Shown: in pieces, positions 18,420-26,776 of the stretch
Layout of the letters: every line of letters begins with the position of its first letter
How positions within the stretch are numbered: the stretch's first letter is position 1
The notes under the pieces: generated by a model
The model's database searches: none
What the model was told of the DNA's origin: nothing
The model's input: the letters and a program-made list of their open reading frames with translations, nothing else
Origin: an uncultured Kangiellaceae bacterium
GTDB taxonomy: Bacteria; Pseudomonadota; Gammaproteobacteria; Enterobacterales; Kangiellaceae
Length of the DNA: 35,358 bases
Reading direction: 5' to 3'
NCBI GenBank assembly: GCA_905479925.1
Contig: CAJQOL010000139.1
Coordinates: 1 to 35,358 of the forward strand
Made by a program: the position numbers and the translations under genes

Positions 18420-19084
18420 TAAAAAGTGTTAAACCTTTGTTACCTATACTTTATTCCTTTAGACGTTGTCCCTATGCAATGCGGGCAAGGTTGGCAATTT
18501 TTAAGTCTGGAATTGAAGTAGAACTCAGAGAGATAACGCTTAAAAATAAACCACCGGAAATGCTAGAGCTGTCCGCAAAAGGAACGGTTCCTGTTTTGCA
18601 GCTTACCGATGGCAAAGTGATTGATGAAAGTTTAATGATTATGGAGTGGACAGCTGAACAAAGGCCAGACTGTGATGAATTAAAAAACGCCAGCAATTGC
18701 GAGGTCCGCGCACTGATAAAAATCAATGATTTCGAGTTTAAAAAGAATCTAGACAACTACAAATATTCTGTTCGGTTTCCAGAAAAATCAATGCAAGAGT
18801 ATCGCCAAGATGGGGAGATATTTTTGCAACGGCTTGAAGATAAGTTGGTGAACGACTACCTGTTTGGTGAAACAATGAGCTTTGCCGATTTAGCTATTTT
18901 TCCTTTTGTAAGGCAATTTGCTTTTGTTGATAAAGCTTGGTTTGACTCAGCGCCTTATAGTAGGCTAAAAGCTTGGCTCGCTAGGTGTTTAGCTAGCCAA
19001 GAATTTCAAAGTATTATGGAAAAATACCCGGAATGGGTTGTGGACAGAAACCAACGAATTACTTTTGGTGGTGATTTTAAATAA
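18416..19084 (+). CDS. Glutathione S-transferase family protein
   Basis: 222 residues with a thioredoxin-like N-terminal domain and an all-helical C-terminal domain. The start has LYSFRRCPYAMRARLAI, with a Cys (C18) in the CPYA position, as in glutaredoxin-2-like and omega-type transferases that use Cys rather than Ser or Tyr. GTVPVL carries the cis-proline and DESLMI the Glu-Ser that binds the gamma-glutamyl group. The C-terminal NDYLFGETMSFADLAIFPFV is the usual second-domain motif. GTG at 18416 overlaps the epmA stop (GTGA), implying translational coupling. Substrate unknown; a link with EF-P modification is not suggested by the family. Confidence 0.88.
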   Translation: MIKSVKPLLPILYSFRRCPYAMRARLAIFKSGIEVELREITLKNKPPEMLELSAKGTVPVLQLTDGKVIDESLMIMEWTAEQRPDCDELKNASNCEVRALIKINDFEFKKNLDNYKYSVRFPEKSMQEYRQDGEIFLQRLEDKLVNDYLFGETMSFADLAIFPFVRQFAFVDKAWFDSAPYSRLKAWLARCLASQEFQSIMEKYPEWVVDRNQRITFGGDFK

Positions 19085-19115
19085 TTTGTTAACCTTCAAT
19101 TTATTTAACCGTCTG

Positions 19116-19982
19116 TTAAGCGCCAGTTTCCAGAGAAACTAGTGGTTGCCCTAATATTAATGACTTCTCGAGCGCGACATCGGCAGCCCATTTCCAAGGT
19201 TTCTTTTCCATTAGCAACACTACCGTCGAGCCTAGTTTAAATCGACCCATTTCTTCTCCTTTTGAGAGAGAGATATCTTGGTCTTCATAGTTCCAATGTT
19301 TTACATCTTTACGAGACGGGGGTGTTATATTTCCAGCCCAAACCGTTTCAATACTGCCTACAATCGTTGCGCCTACCGAAATCAACGCCATTTTTCCAAA
19401 CTCAGTATCAAATAAGCTAACGACTCTTTCATTTCTTGCAAACAATTTAGGTACATTTTGGGCGGTAAGTGGATTAACTGAAAATAATTGTCCTGGCACA
19501 TGGCTCATAGCGGTTAACTTACCGGCGCATGGCATATGAATTCGGTGATAATCCTTAGGTGCCAAATAGATAGTACAAAACTCGCCATTTTCAAAGTATT
19601 TGGCTTGCTGTTGGTCGCCACCCAGAATTTCTAGTGCTGAAAAATGGTGGTTCTTAGCTTGAATTATACGTCCCGACTCAATTTTTCCAAATTGACTCAT
19701 TGCACCGTCAACCGGAGAGCAAAAGCCATTAACGTCAGGGTCTATAGGACGAGAAGTTAAGTCAATCGCACGCGTGAAAAAATCATTGAAGCAAGCATAT
19801 TGAGTTAGTTCTGGCTCAATTGCGTTGCTCATATCAATGTTGTAAGCCTTGGCAAATTTGCGGATAAACAGATTTTTAAACCAAGGGGTTTGTACATCAG
19901 CTAGCTTGCCAGCAAGCACTGATACTGTGTGTTTTGGTAAAATGTATTGAAAGAATATTTTCAATTTTTCGATAATTGTCAT
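19116..19982 (-). CDS. psd: Phosphatidylserine decarboxylase proenzyme (Psd)
   Basis: Decarboxylates phosphatidylserine to phosphatidylethanolamine at the inner membrane. 288 residues, similar to the proteobacterial enzymes. The self-cleaving LGST motif is at FKLGSTVV (Ser252), giving a small subunit with a pyruvoyl terminus. The Asp of SPVDGAM and the His of DYHRIHMP complete the maturation triad. The N-terminal IDMSNAIEPELTQYACFNDFF segment is typical of the long bacterial form. It converges with the transferase gene, with only 31 bases between stops. Confidence 0.97.
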   Translation of the reverse strand: MTIIEKLKIFFQYILPKHTVSVLAGKLADVQTPWFKNLFIRKFAKAYNIDMSNAIEPELTQYACFNDFFTRAIDLTSRPIDPDVNGFCSPVDGAMSQFGKIESGRIIQAKNHHFSALEILGGDQQQAKYFENGEFCTIYLAPKDYHRIHMPCAGKLTAMSHVPGQLFSVNPLTAQNVPKLFARNERVVSLFDTEFGKMALISVGATIVGSIETVWAGNITPPSRKDVKHWNYEDQDISLSKGEEMGRFKLGSTVVLLMEKKPWKWAADVALEKSLILGQPLVSLETGA

Positions 19983-20370
19983 TTAATAAGCCTTACTACC
20001 TTTAATGCAGGCGATTTTACCTCAATTTTATCCAATAAGGCATCTATATATCGAGCCCAGAGAAACCAATAGAGCATTAGCTCAATTAATCGTGCCAGCT
20101 TTTAGGCGATTCTTTGCAAAAGTAACTATAGTTAAGGGTAGTTATGAGTTGTTTTTGACTTCAAGTGTATCTATAGGGCTTTTTTGACAAATATTGAGCA
20201 TGTTTTCGCCAAAGCTAGGCGCAATATGTTAAATCAAAGCTTGCCAAGTCTGAAGACAGCATTAAGTTAGTAATATTGATGAAATATGAATAGGTAGAAG
20301 TGATAAATGGGCAAAAAAGGCTCCAAGAATAAAAGGCTTAACTCATTGCGATTGCTAGGGGTCTGCTAAA
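19983..20370. other. Intergenic region upstream of the GAF-GGDEF-EAL gene
   Basis: 388 bases between divergently transcribed psd and the GGDEF-EAL gene. A small open frame (20005-20187) has no codon or protein features of a gene. TTGACT (20155) and TTGACA (20184) are present without a suitable -10 box. The ten-base palindrome AACTATAGTT lies at 20124-20133. No function is assigned. Confidence 0.35.
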
Positions 20371-22941
20371 TTGACCGATGACGTGTCGCTATTGATACCA
20401 AACTCGACTGATGTTGAGTCAGCGTTGTATGAAATTACCGAAGTAGGAATTTCGAGTGACTCAATGCAGGATTATTATACCAAGATTCACGCAATCATTG
20501 GGCGGCTCACCTATGCCAAAAATTTCTTTATTGCACTTTACGAACAAGAAACCAATCGTGTTGAATTTGTTTACTTTGTCGACGAGGTTGATACCGATTT
20601 GTCTGCCGAGAAAATTGGCCTTTTGACTCAGCAAGACTTAAGAAAAACGGCAACCGGTTATTTATTGCAAACAGGGCAGATGGCCCATCTTAGACGAACC
20701 GATTTTGAGTTGCTCGCTAATAAAGGGGTGATTGATTCCCATGGGGCCGATTCTTTTGATTGGCTAGGCGTTCCTCTTCGATACAAGGATGAGCTTTTGG
20801 GTGCAATGGTCATTCAAAGTTATGACCCACAGATTACCTATGCCAAAAAAGAAGAAGATATATTGCAGTTTGTTTCAAGGCAAATTGCTTTGCTTATTAA
20901 AAGCAAATTGGCGGAACAGGAGCTTGTCGAATCAAATAGACTGCTCGAAAACAGAGTGGCCGAACGAACGGAGTCTTTAAATCTAATCAACCAAGCAATG
21001 AGTCGTGAAATTGAAGAGCGGAAGAAAAGTGAAAATGTACAAGCTGCTTTATTTCGGATTACCGATCTCGTTAGTACTTCGAATAGCTTAGACGATTTTT
21101 TCGGTAGTGTTCACCAAGTGATAGGCGAGTTAATGTACGCCACCAATGAGTACGTTGCACTAATTTCTGACGATGGAAGATTCATCGAATTCCCTTATCA
21201 TGTTGACCAAAAAGACGCTAATCCTATTAAACGAAAGATGACCGATAGTCCTAAAGTCGGTGGCTTAACCGAGCGAATTTTACATTCGGGAGATGTTATA
21301 TTATTTAACCGAAAGTCGAGCGATAAAGAGGCAATGGCAGGTGCTAATTGTGCGTCTTACTTAGGTGTTCCTTTAAAAGATGGTAAACAAGCTTTCGGTG
21401 TTTTGGCGGTACAAAGTTACGATCCTGAAAATCGTTACAATGAAAGTCATAAAAATATATTGGTGACAATCGGAAAGCAGATCGCTACAGCCATTCTACG
21501 AAAGAAAGATTCTGACTCTCTCAAGGCAGCTCATGAAAATCTTGAGAGACGGGTAAAGGAAAGAACCTTTGAGCTCGAAGATACTATTGTAAAACGTCGA
21601 AAAATTGAGCGTCAATTGGAGCACGACTCTTTACATGATACCTTAACAGGACTACCTAATCGTTTATATTTTTCTAATTTGTTAGATAAAAAGGTCGCTC
21701 AACATCGACAAGTTTTAGAGCAAGGAGATAGGCCGGAATATGGGTTTGCTGTTTTATTTTTAGACCTTGATAGATTTAAATTGATCAATGATAGTTTGGG
21801 ACATCATGTTGGCGACCTGTTCCTAATTGAAGTCGCCAATAGGCTGCAAAATTGTTTAAGGTCTGAAGATATCGTTGCAAGGTTAGGTGGTGATGAGTTT
21901 TGTATTCTTATGAGGGAAATACCCAATAATATGATAGCCATAAGGCTAGCTGTTCGAATACTTAAGGACCTAAAAATCCCAATTTCCGTTGAAAAGCACT
22001 CGCTAATAACCAGTGCAAGTATTGGTATTCGGCTGTGTCTTGAAGAGCAAGGAACCGCCAATGAAATTATGAGTGATGCGGACGCCGCTATGTATGAGGC
22101 AAAGCACCAAGGGAAAAACTGCTATTGCCTATTTGACTCAGAAATCAAAAATTTGGTCAAAGGACGAGTTGAAATTGAGCGAGCCTTGAGAGAAGCTCTT
22201 ATAAACAAAGAACTCTATTTGGATTATCAACCGGTTGTTGAATTGGCCACCGGGAAAATAGTTGGCTGTGAAGCGCTAGTGCGCTGGAAGCATCCTGAAA
22301 AGGGTATGATTCCACCAGATAGATTTATACCAATCGCGGAAGAAACTGGGCTCATTGTAGAAATTGGTGAATTCGTTGCCGCTCAAGCGTTTGATACGCT
22401 TAAGCAACTTGGTAAGGATGAAAGTACCAAGGACTTTTTCGTTAATATCAATGTTTCAGCGGTTCAAGTGCTTGCACAAACATTCGACGAATATATTCGC
22501 CACCTGCTTGATGAGAGTGGCGTTGAACCATCGCTAATTAATATCGAAATTACTGAGAGTATTCTTATTGAAGATTATCGAGCGGCGCTAAGTTTTGTAA
22601 GAGAGCTAAAAGCGATGGGTATTAACATTTACCTTGATGACTTTGGTACTGGATTTTCATCATTAAGTTATCTGCATCAATTTCCTTTTGATGTTATTAA
22701 GTTAGATAAAAGTTTTATTGACGAAATGCAACCTGGAACAAAAAAATTGGCAATCGTGGAGTCAATCGCGGAGATGGCAAGTAACTTAAATATGAAGATT
22801 GTCGCGGAAGGAGTAGAAACCGAAGAGCAGCGGAGTTTACTTAACGACTATCATTATCCGTTTGGTCAGGGATACTTATTTTCTAAACCCGTTACTTTGG
22901 AAAAATTTAAAACGCTTGTTCACCAAGAAAAATCACTGTAA
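20371..22941 (+). CDS. Dual-GAF GGDEF-EAL protein (c-di-GMP synthase/phosphodiesterase)
   Basis: 856 residues, no signal peptide or membrane helix. Two GAF-type sensor domains (about 18-185 and 225-385, both with the WLGVPL/YLGVPLK-like core and a VQSYDP end) are separated and followed by coiled coils (ENRVAERTESL, NLERRVKERTFEL), the pattern of signal transduction linkers. A GGDEF domain follows with RLGGDEF (506-510) and an RxxD inhibitory site (RSED) five residues before. The EAL domain is intact: CEALVRW (E634), NINVS, EITES, DDFGTGFSS (D756, D757), IKLDKSF, AEGVET, GYLF. Both activities look preserved; which dominates is not visible. TTG 20371 is the start: an in-frame stop lies at 20356-20358 and AGGGG is nine bases upstream. 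Confidence 0.94.
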   Translation: MTDDVSLLIPNSTDVESALYEITEVGISSDSMQDYYTKIHAIIGRLTYAKNFFIALYEQETNRVEFVYFVDEVDTDLSAEKIGLLTQQDLRKTATGYLLQTGQMAHLRRTDFELLANKGVIDSHGADSFDWLGVPLRYKDELLGAMVIQSYDPQITYAKKEEDILQFVSRQIALLIKSKLAEQELVESNRLLENRVAERTESLNLINQAMSREIEERKKSENVQAALFRITDLVSTSNSLDDFFGSVHQVIGELMYATNEYVALISDDGRFIEFPYHVDQKDANPIKRKMTDSPKVGGLTERILHSGDVILFNRKSSDKEAMAGANCASYLGVPLKDGKQAFGVLAVQSYDPENRYNESHKNILVTIGKQIATAILRKKDSDSLKAAHENLERRVKERTFELEDTIVKRRKIERQLEHDSLHDTLTGLPNRLYFSNLLDKKVAQHRQVLEQGDRPEYGFAVLFLDLDRFKLINDSLGHHVGDLFLIEVANRLQNCLRSEDIVARLGGDEFCILMREIPNNMIAIRLAVRILKDLKIPISVEKHSLITSASIGIRLCLEEQGTANEIMSDADAAMYEAKHQGKNCYCLFDSEIKNLVKGRVEIERALREALINKELYLDYQPVVELATGKIVGCEALVRWKHPEKGMIPPDRFIPIAEETGLIVEIGEFVAAQAFDTLKQLGKDESTKDFFVNINVSAVQVLAQTFDEYIRHLLDESGVEPSLINIEITESILIEDYRAALSFVRELKAMGINIYLDDFGTGFSSLSYLHQFPFDVIKLDKSFIDEMQPGTKKLAIVESIAEMASNLNMKIVAEGVETEEQRSLLNDYHYPFGQGYLFSKPVTLEKFKTLVHQEKSL

Positions 22942-22948
22942 ATTTCCG

Positions 22949-23962
22949 CTAAAGGTTGGGAGCGTTATTGGACAGTATTTTTTTGTAATTATTCCAACGT
23001 GCCTCGCTAATTGTACCGTCCTTTACCGCCGCAATAATTGCACAACCTGGCTCTTTGGTGTGGCGGCAATCTCGGTATTTGCAGCCGCCTATTAAGGGCT
23101 TAAACTCTCGATAACCATCCGCTATTTGGTCAGCTTCTAAATGCCACAAACCAAACTCTCTGATTCCGGGTGAATCTATAATAAAACCGTTATTTGGCCC
23201 TTCTTTAGACCAGCAGAATAATTGAGAAGCTGTTGTTGTGTGTTGTCCTAGCCTAGAATTTTCCGAAACTATTTGGGTTGCTATCGACTGCTCAGGAAAT
23301 AACCAGTTGATAACGGAGGATTTTCCGACGCCAGACTGGCCTACCAGAATGGCTTGTCGGTTATTTGAATAGTTTATTAACTGCTCCTTACCGAGATCTG
23401 AGAGACTACTTATTTCTAATAATGGGTATCCAAGTATTTTATAGTTTTCTAACTGTTGCTTGATCGATTGCTGTTTAATTTCTTGATGTAGATCGCATTT
23501 GTTGCAAACAATGACAATATCAATATTAGCGTTTTCAAGCGCGACTAAGTATCGGTCTAAAAGTATCGCCGAAAAGTCAGGCAAAGGGGCTACTAGCACA
23601 AAAACTCGGTCAATATTTGCGACAACGGGTTTTAACCCTTGGTGAGGAGAGGGACGTTGTAGCAGAGATTGCCTCGGTTCGATTGCTTCAATAATTCCAA
23701 TATTATTTGGATCTAATCGGAAAATAAGGGTATCACCAGGGACTGGGGCGCCGAGGTTTTGTCTTAGAAAACAACGATAAGTTTCGCTGCTATCCAGGCA
23801 AAGTACATCCGCTTGTTCGCCATAACGAGATACCATGAGACCTTTCATTTGCGCGCCAAGCTGTCCCAACTGTTGAGAGTCAGAACCTTTATTGGTTTTT
23901 CTTTGCCGCGTTTTTTGGATCTGGCGTTTTTGCTTTTGAGTTAGTTTATCTCTTTTGGCCAA
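22949..23962 (-). CDS. rsgA: Small ribosomal subunit GTPase RsgA
   Basis: A circularly permuted GTPase that checks late maturation of the 30S subunit. 337 residues in the order OB-fold, G domain, zinc domain. The basic N-terminal tail (KQKRQIQKTRQRKTNKG) is typical. G motifs come in permuted order: NKCD (154-157), GQSGVGKSS (208-216), DSPG (263-266). The zinc ligands C294, C299, H301 and C307 are all present in GGCKYRDCRHTKEPGC. It lies divergent from orn, as in many gammaproteobacteria. Its stop is 7 bases from the convergent GGDEF-EAL gene. Confidence 0.98.
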   Translation of the reverse strand: MAKRDKLTQKQKRQIQKTRQRKTNKGSDSQQLGQLGAQMKGLMVSRYGEQADVLCLDSSETYRCFLRQNLGAPVPGDTLIFRLDPNNIGIIEAIEPRQSLLQRPSPHQGLKPVVANIDRVFVLVAPLPDFSAILLDRYLVALENANIDIVIVCNKCDLHQEIKQQSIKQQLENYKILGYPLLEISSLSDLGKEQLINYSNNRQAILVGQSGVGKSSVINWLFPEQSIATQIVSENSRLGQHTTTASQLFCWSKEGPNNGFIIDSPGIREFGLWHLEADQIADGYREFKPLIGGCKYRDCRHTKEPGCAIIAAVKDGTISEARWNNYKKILSNNAPNL

Positions 23963-24070
23963 TGTGGTGTCTCAATAGTCAGTATGCTTGGGCATTTTAG
24001 CACAGGTTAGTCGTTTAAAAATCTGCTAGTATTAGATTATTGATTTTACTGATAGTTAAAGGTGACCCCA

Positions 24071-24613
24071 TTGAAATCGTCTACAAATCTGATTTGGATT
24101 GACCTAGAAATGACCGGTTTAGATCCGGATAGTCAAAAAATTATAGAAATAGCAACCATCGTTACTGACAAGGACTTGAATATCTTGGCGGAGGGCCCCG
24201 TGATGGCTGTTCATCAACCCAAGAGTCTTATGGACGCAATGGATGATTGGTGCACTCAGCATCATGGTGATTCGGGACTAACTCAACGAGTCTTAGCGTC
24301 TGAAATAACTGAAGCTGAGGCAGAAAATGCAACTATCGACTTTCTGAAACCGTGGGTAGAGGCTGGTGTTTCACCAATGTGCGGTAATAGTATTGGTCAA
24401 GATAGAAGGTTTTTGGTTAGATACATGCCGAAGCTTTCGGACTATTTTCATTATCGTAATATTGATGTAAGTACCTTGAAAGAGTTAGCGGTGCGATGGA
24501 AACCGGAAATATTGCCTGGTTTCTCAAAAAAGAATATTCATCTAGCACTTGAAGATATTAGAGAGTCGATAGAAGAGCTTGACTATTATAGGGAACATTT
24601 TATTAAATTGTGA
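24071..24613 (+). CDS. orn: Oligoribonuclease (Orn)
   Basis: A DEDDh 3'-5' exonuclease that degrades very short RNAs, including pGpG from c-di-GMP breakdown. The DEDDh residues are in [28 protein letters not shown] and [14 protein letters not shown]; the C-terminus YYREHFIKL matches E. coli. The start is uncertain: a GTG at 24062 is in frame, but AAAGGTGA at 24058-24064 lies five bases before TTG 24071 and fits better as its ribosome binding site, giving 180 residues against 181 in E. coli. In this genome it would be needed to finish c-di-GMP degradation by the EAL protein two genes away. Confidence 0.97.
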   Translation: MKSSTNLIWIDLEMTGLDPDSQKIIEIATIVTDKDLNILAEGPVMAVHQPKSLMDAMDDWCTQHHGDSGLTQRVLASEITEAEAENATIDFLKPWVEAGVSPMCGNSIGQDRRFLVRYMPKLSDYFHYRNIDVSTLKELAVRWKPEILPGFSKKNIHLALEDIRESIEELDYYREHFIKL

Positions 24614-24652
24614 TGCTTGGATTAGGGACTAAATTGACTAGGTGTTAAAGCA

Positions 24653-26191
24653 ATGGGCCGAACGAAAGATCATCCACTAGAACCTTCGCTGTCGTTATAC
24701 AGCACTGAACAGATTAAGCGAATTGAACAACGTTATAGCGATACTGCAAACGGTACATACCCATTAATGGAACGAGCTGGGGCGAGCGTTTTTCACCACC
24801 TTGTTCGTTATTGGCCTACGGCAAAACGAGTGTTAGTTATAACTGGTAAAGGCAACAATGCTGGCGACGGTTTTATCGTCGCGCGTTTAGCAATAGAGCG
24901 TCGCTTGAAAGTTACCTTATGTTACCTCGAATCGCCATCTAATCTGACAGGCGATGCGTTAAAGGCTTATCAAAAAATGAGTCATCGTAGTGTTTCTGTG
25001 GTTGACTGCAAAAACTTGGACTTTGCAAATTATGATCTTGTTGTTGATGCGATGCTCGGCACCGGGATAAAGGGCAAGTTAAAAGAACCCTACCTCTCAA
25101 CGATTAAGAAGCTGAACGCGTCACCTATTCCGGTGTTATCCGTTGATTTACCTACCGGCCTAGAGGCCGACACTGGCTTCGTTCAGTCCGATGCTGTAAA
25201 CGCCGATATGACGGTTACAATGGTTGGCCAAAAGAAAGGAATATACACCGGCGACGCAGCCAATTATAGGGGGGTAGTCGAGCTCTCTGAATTAGATATT
25301 CCTAGTGAGCTTTTTGAAGGAGAAGCTGAAAACTCAATATTACAATCTGAAAATTGGCAGAGTATTAAGCACAAGCTAAAGCCTCGAGAACGGGCAGCCC
25401 ATAAGGGAAAATTTGGTCATGCGATTATTCTAGGTGGACATGATGGAATGGGGGGAGCTTCATTGTTGGCTGCCACCGCAGCCGCCAGAAGCGGTAGTGG
25501 ATTAACATCTGCATGGGTTGGTGAGAACGCAGCGGTGGCCCTTAATCAATATACCCCTGAGGTGATGGCTAATAAGCTCAATAAAACACTTTTTAAGTCG
25601 CTTATTGCCGCGGTTAATAGCGAAAAAAAGGCGTTTGTCATTGGTCCCGGTTTAGGCCAGTCTGAGTGGAGCAAGGAAATCATGGCTCAAGTTATTGACA
25701 ATGAAACCGTTAAGCAAAGCCGCCAAGTTTGGGACGCTGACGCTCTCAATTTTTTGGCAAAATTCGACGTCAAAGATAAGTACAATAATCAGCGTATTAT
25801 TACGCCTCATCCGGGAGAAGCTGCCAGGCTACTTGCTACGGATACAGTCGCGATATCTCAAGACCGATATGGCGCAGCTCACGAACTTTCAAAGATTTAT
25901 GGCGGGGTTTGTGTGCTAAAAGGTAGTGGAACCATTATATCCGATCAGTATGGGGTTAAAAAAGTGTGCTCTGTTGGGAACCCTGGCATGTCAAGCGGAG
26001 GGATGGGGGATGTTTTAGCGGGATTAATTGGCGGATTACTTGCCCAAGGATTCAGTTTAATTGATGCTGCCACAATGGGAGTTTGTATTCATGGTGAAGC
26101 GGCTGATAGAGCGGCGGGGCCTCACCGCTATTACAGAGGTATGCTAGCGAGTGATTTGTTTAATCATTTTCCTGCGCTTTTAAATCCCTAA
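24653..26191 (+). CDS. nnrD: Bifunctional NAD(P)HX epimerase/dehydratase (NnrE-NnrD fusion)
   Basis: Repairs hydrated NADH and NADPH: the N-terminal YjeF_N domain (about 14-225) epimerises the hydrate and the C-terminal ribokinase-like domain (about 235-505) dehydrates the S form using ADP. Signatures are GKGNNAGDGF (66-73), VDAMLGTGIKG and VDLPTGLEADTG in the first, and LGGHDGMGGASL, VIGPGLGQS, TPHPGEAARL and GNPGMSSGGMGDVLAGLIGG in the second. The length of 512 fits the fused form. In most relatives tsaE follows directly; here a symporter pair intervenes. Confidence 0.96.
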   Translation: MGRTKDHPLEPSLSLYSTEQIKRIEQRYSDTANGTYPLMERAGASVFHHLVRYWPTAKRVLVITGKGNNAGDGFIVARLAIERRLKVTLCYLESPSNLTGDALKAYQKMSHRSVSVVDCKNLDFANYDLVVDAMLGTGIKGKLKEPYLSTIKKLNASPIPVLSVDLPTGLEADTGFVQSDAVNADMTVTMVGQKKGIYTGDAANYRGVVELSELDIPSELFEGEAENSILQSENWQSIKHKLKPRERAAHKGKFGHAIILGGHDGMGGASLLAATAAARSGSGLTSAWVGENAAVALNQYTPEVMANKLNKTLFKSLIAAVNSEKKAFVIGPGLGQSEWSKEIMAQVIDNETVKQSRQVWDADALNFLAKFDVKDKYNNQRIITPHPGEAARLLATDTVAISQDRYGAAHELSKIYGGVCVLKGSGTIISDQYGVKKVCSVGNPGMSSGGMGDVLAGLIGGLLAQGFSLIDAATMGVCIHGEAADRAAGPHRYYRGMLASDLFNHFPALLNP

Positions 26192-26204
26192 TGGCTATTC
26201 GCTA

Positions 26205-26241
26205 TCCCTGCTGCTTGGGTAGATAAAGGCTAAGCAAGGGA
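26205..26241 (+). terminator. Stem-loop after nnrD, possible terminator
   Basis: Arms TCCCT..TGCTT (26205-26216, with a two-base bulge) and AAGCAAGGGA (26232-26241) form ten pairs around a 15-base loop, starting about 13 bases after the nnrD stop. The following TTGTTAACGG is only weakly T-rich, so a terminator is plausible but not certain. Confidence 0.4.
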
Positions 26242-26515
26242 TTGTTAACGGTCTGCCAATTGCTAAGTAGGATCGTGTTTAGTTACACTAGGCAAGTTTA
26301 ACGATGTTTCGCTGCTTAATACCTGTACTCCTGCGAGTCGGTGAAGGCTAGTAGTTCCGTTAGTTATGCTAAATAAATGTTTCTGCGAATGCTCGAGTTA
26401 CTTATTTGCTGGCGTATACGAATAACCGGCTTTTAGAGTCCGAGATTTGATATTCTCGTGGAGCAGTTCTTAATAAATCGAATAATTAAATATAAATAAT
26501 AACAAGAGAAGACTA
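26242..26515. other. Intergenic region upstream of the symporter pair
   Basis: About 270 bases with no gene, no tRNA and no clear promoter. The final 50 bases are very AT-rich, ending in a purine-rich ribosome binding site (AAGAGAAG) for the DUF4212 gene. The region should hold the symporter promoter, but the -35 and -10 boxes could not be chosen. Confidence 0.35.
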
Positions 26516-26776
26516 ATGAAGAATCAAACTTCCTACTGGCGAGAAAACCTAAGGCTGATATTTATATGTTTAACAATATGGTTCGTGGTGTCCTATGGCT
26601 TTGGATTACTGTTGGTTGAACAGCTAAACCAAATTAGATTAGGTGGATTTAAGTTAGGTTTCTGGTTTGCGCAACAAGGTTCTATTTATGTTTTTGTAGC
26701 ACTTATTTTTTGGTATTCAGCACAGATGAATAAGCTGGATGAAAAGTACAAAAACGGAGAACAAAAAAATGGATGA
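26516..26776 (+). CDS. DUF4212 protein, small subunit of a sodium:solute symporter
   Basis: A small inner-membrane protein of 86 residues with two predicted helices (about 15-35 and 45-66) and a charged tail. The pattern (YWRENLRLIFICLTIWF, GFWFAQQGSIYVFV) is typical of the DUF4212 family, encoded just before VC_2705-type sodium:solute symporters and thought to be a partner subunit. The large-subunit start codon lies inside its last codons (8-base overlap), so the two proteins are translationally coupled. Confidence 0.9.
   Translation: MKNQTSYWRENLRLIFICLTIWFVVSYGFGLLLVEQLNQIRLGGFKLGFWFAQQGSIYVFVALIFWYSAQMNKLDEKYKNGEQKNG

Noticed and set aside
20005..20187. 60-codon open frame in the psd/GGDEF-EAL gap
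   Set aside because: No ribosome binding site or family resemblance; consistent with chance in an AT-rich gap.
26192..26515. Possible tRNA gene or queG in the gap around nnrD
   Set aside because: I looked for a tRNA T-loop (GGTTCGANNCC) and cloverleaf arms and found none; queG is not between orn and nnrD or here.
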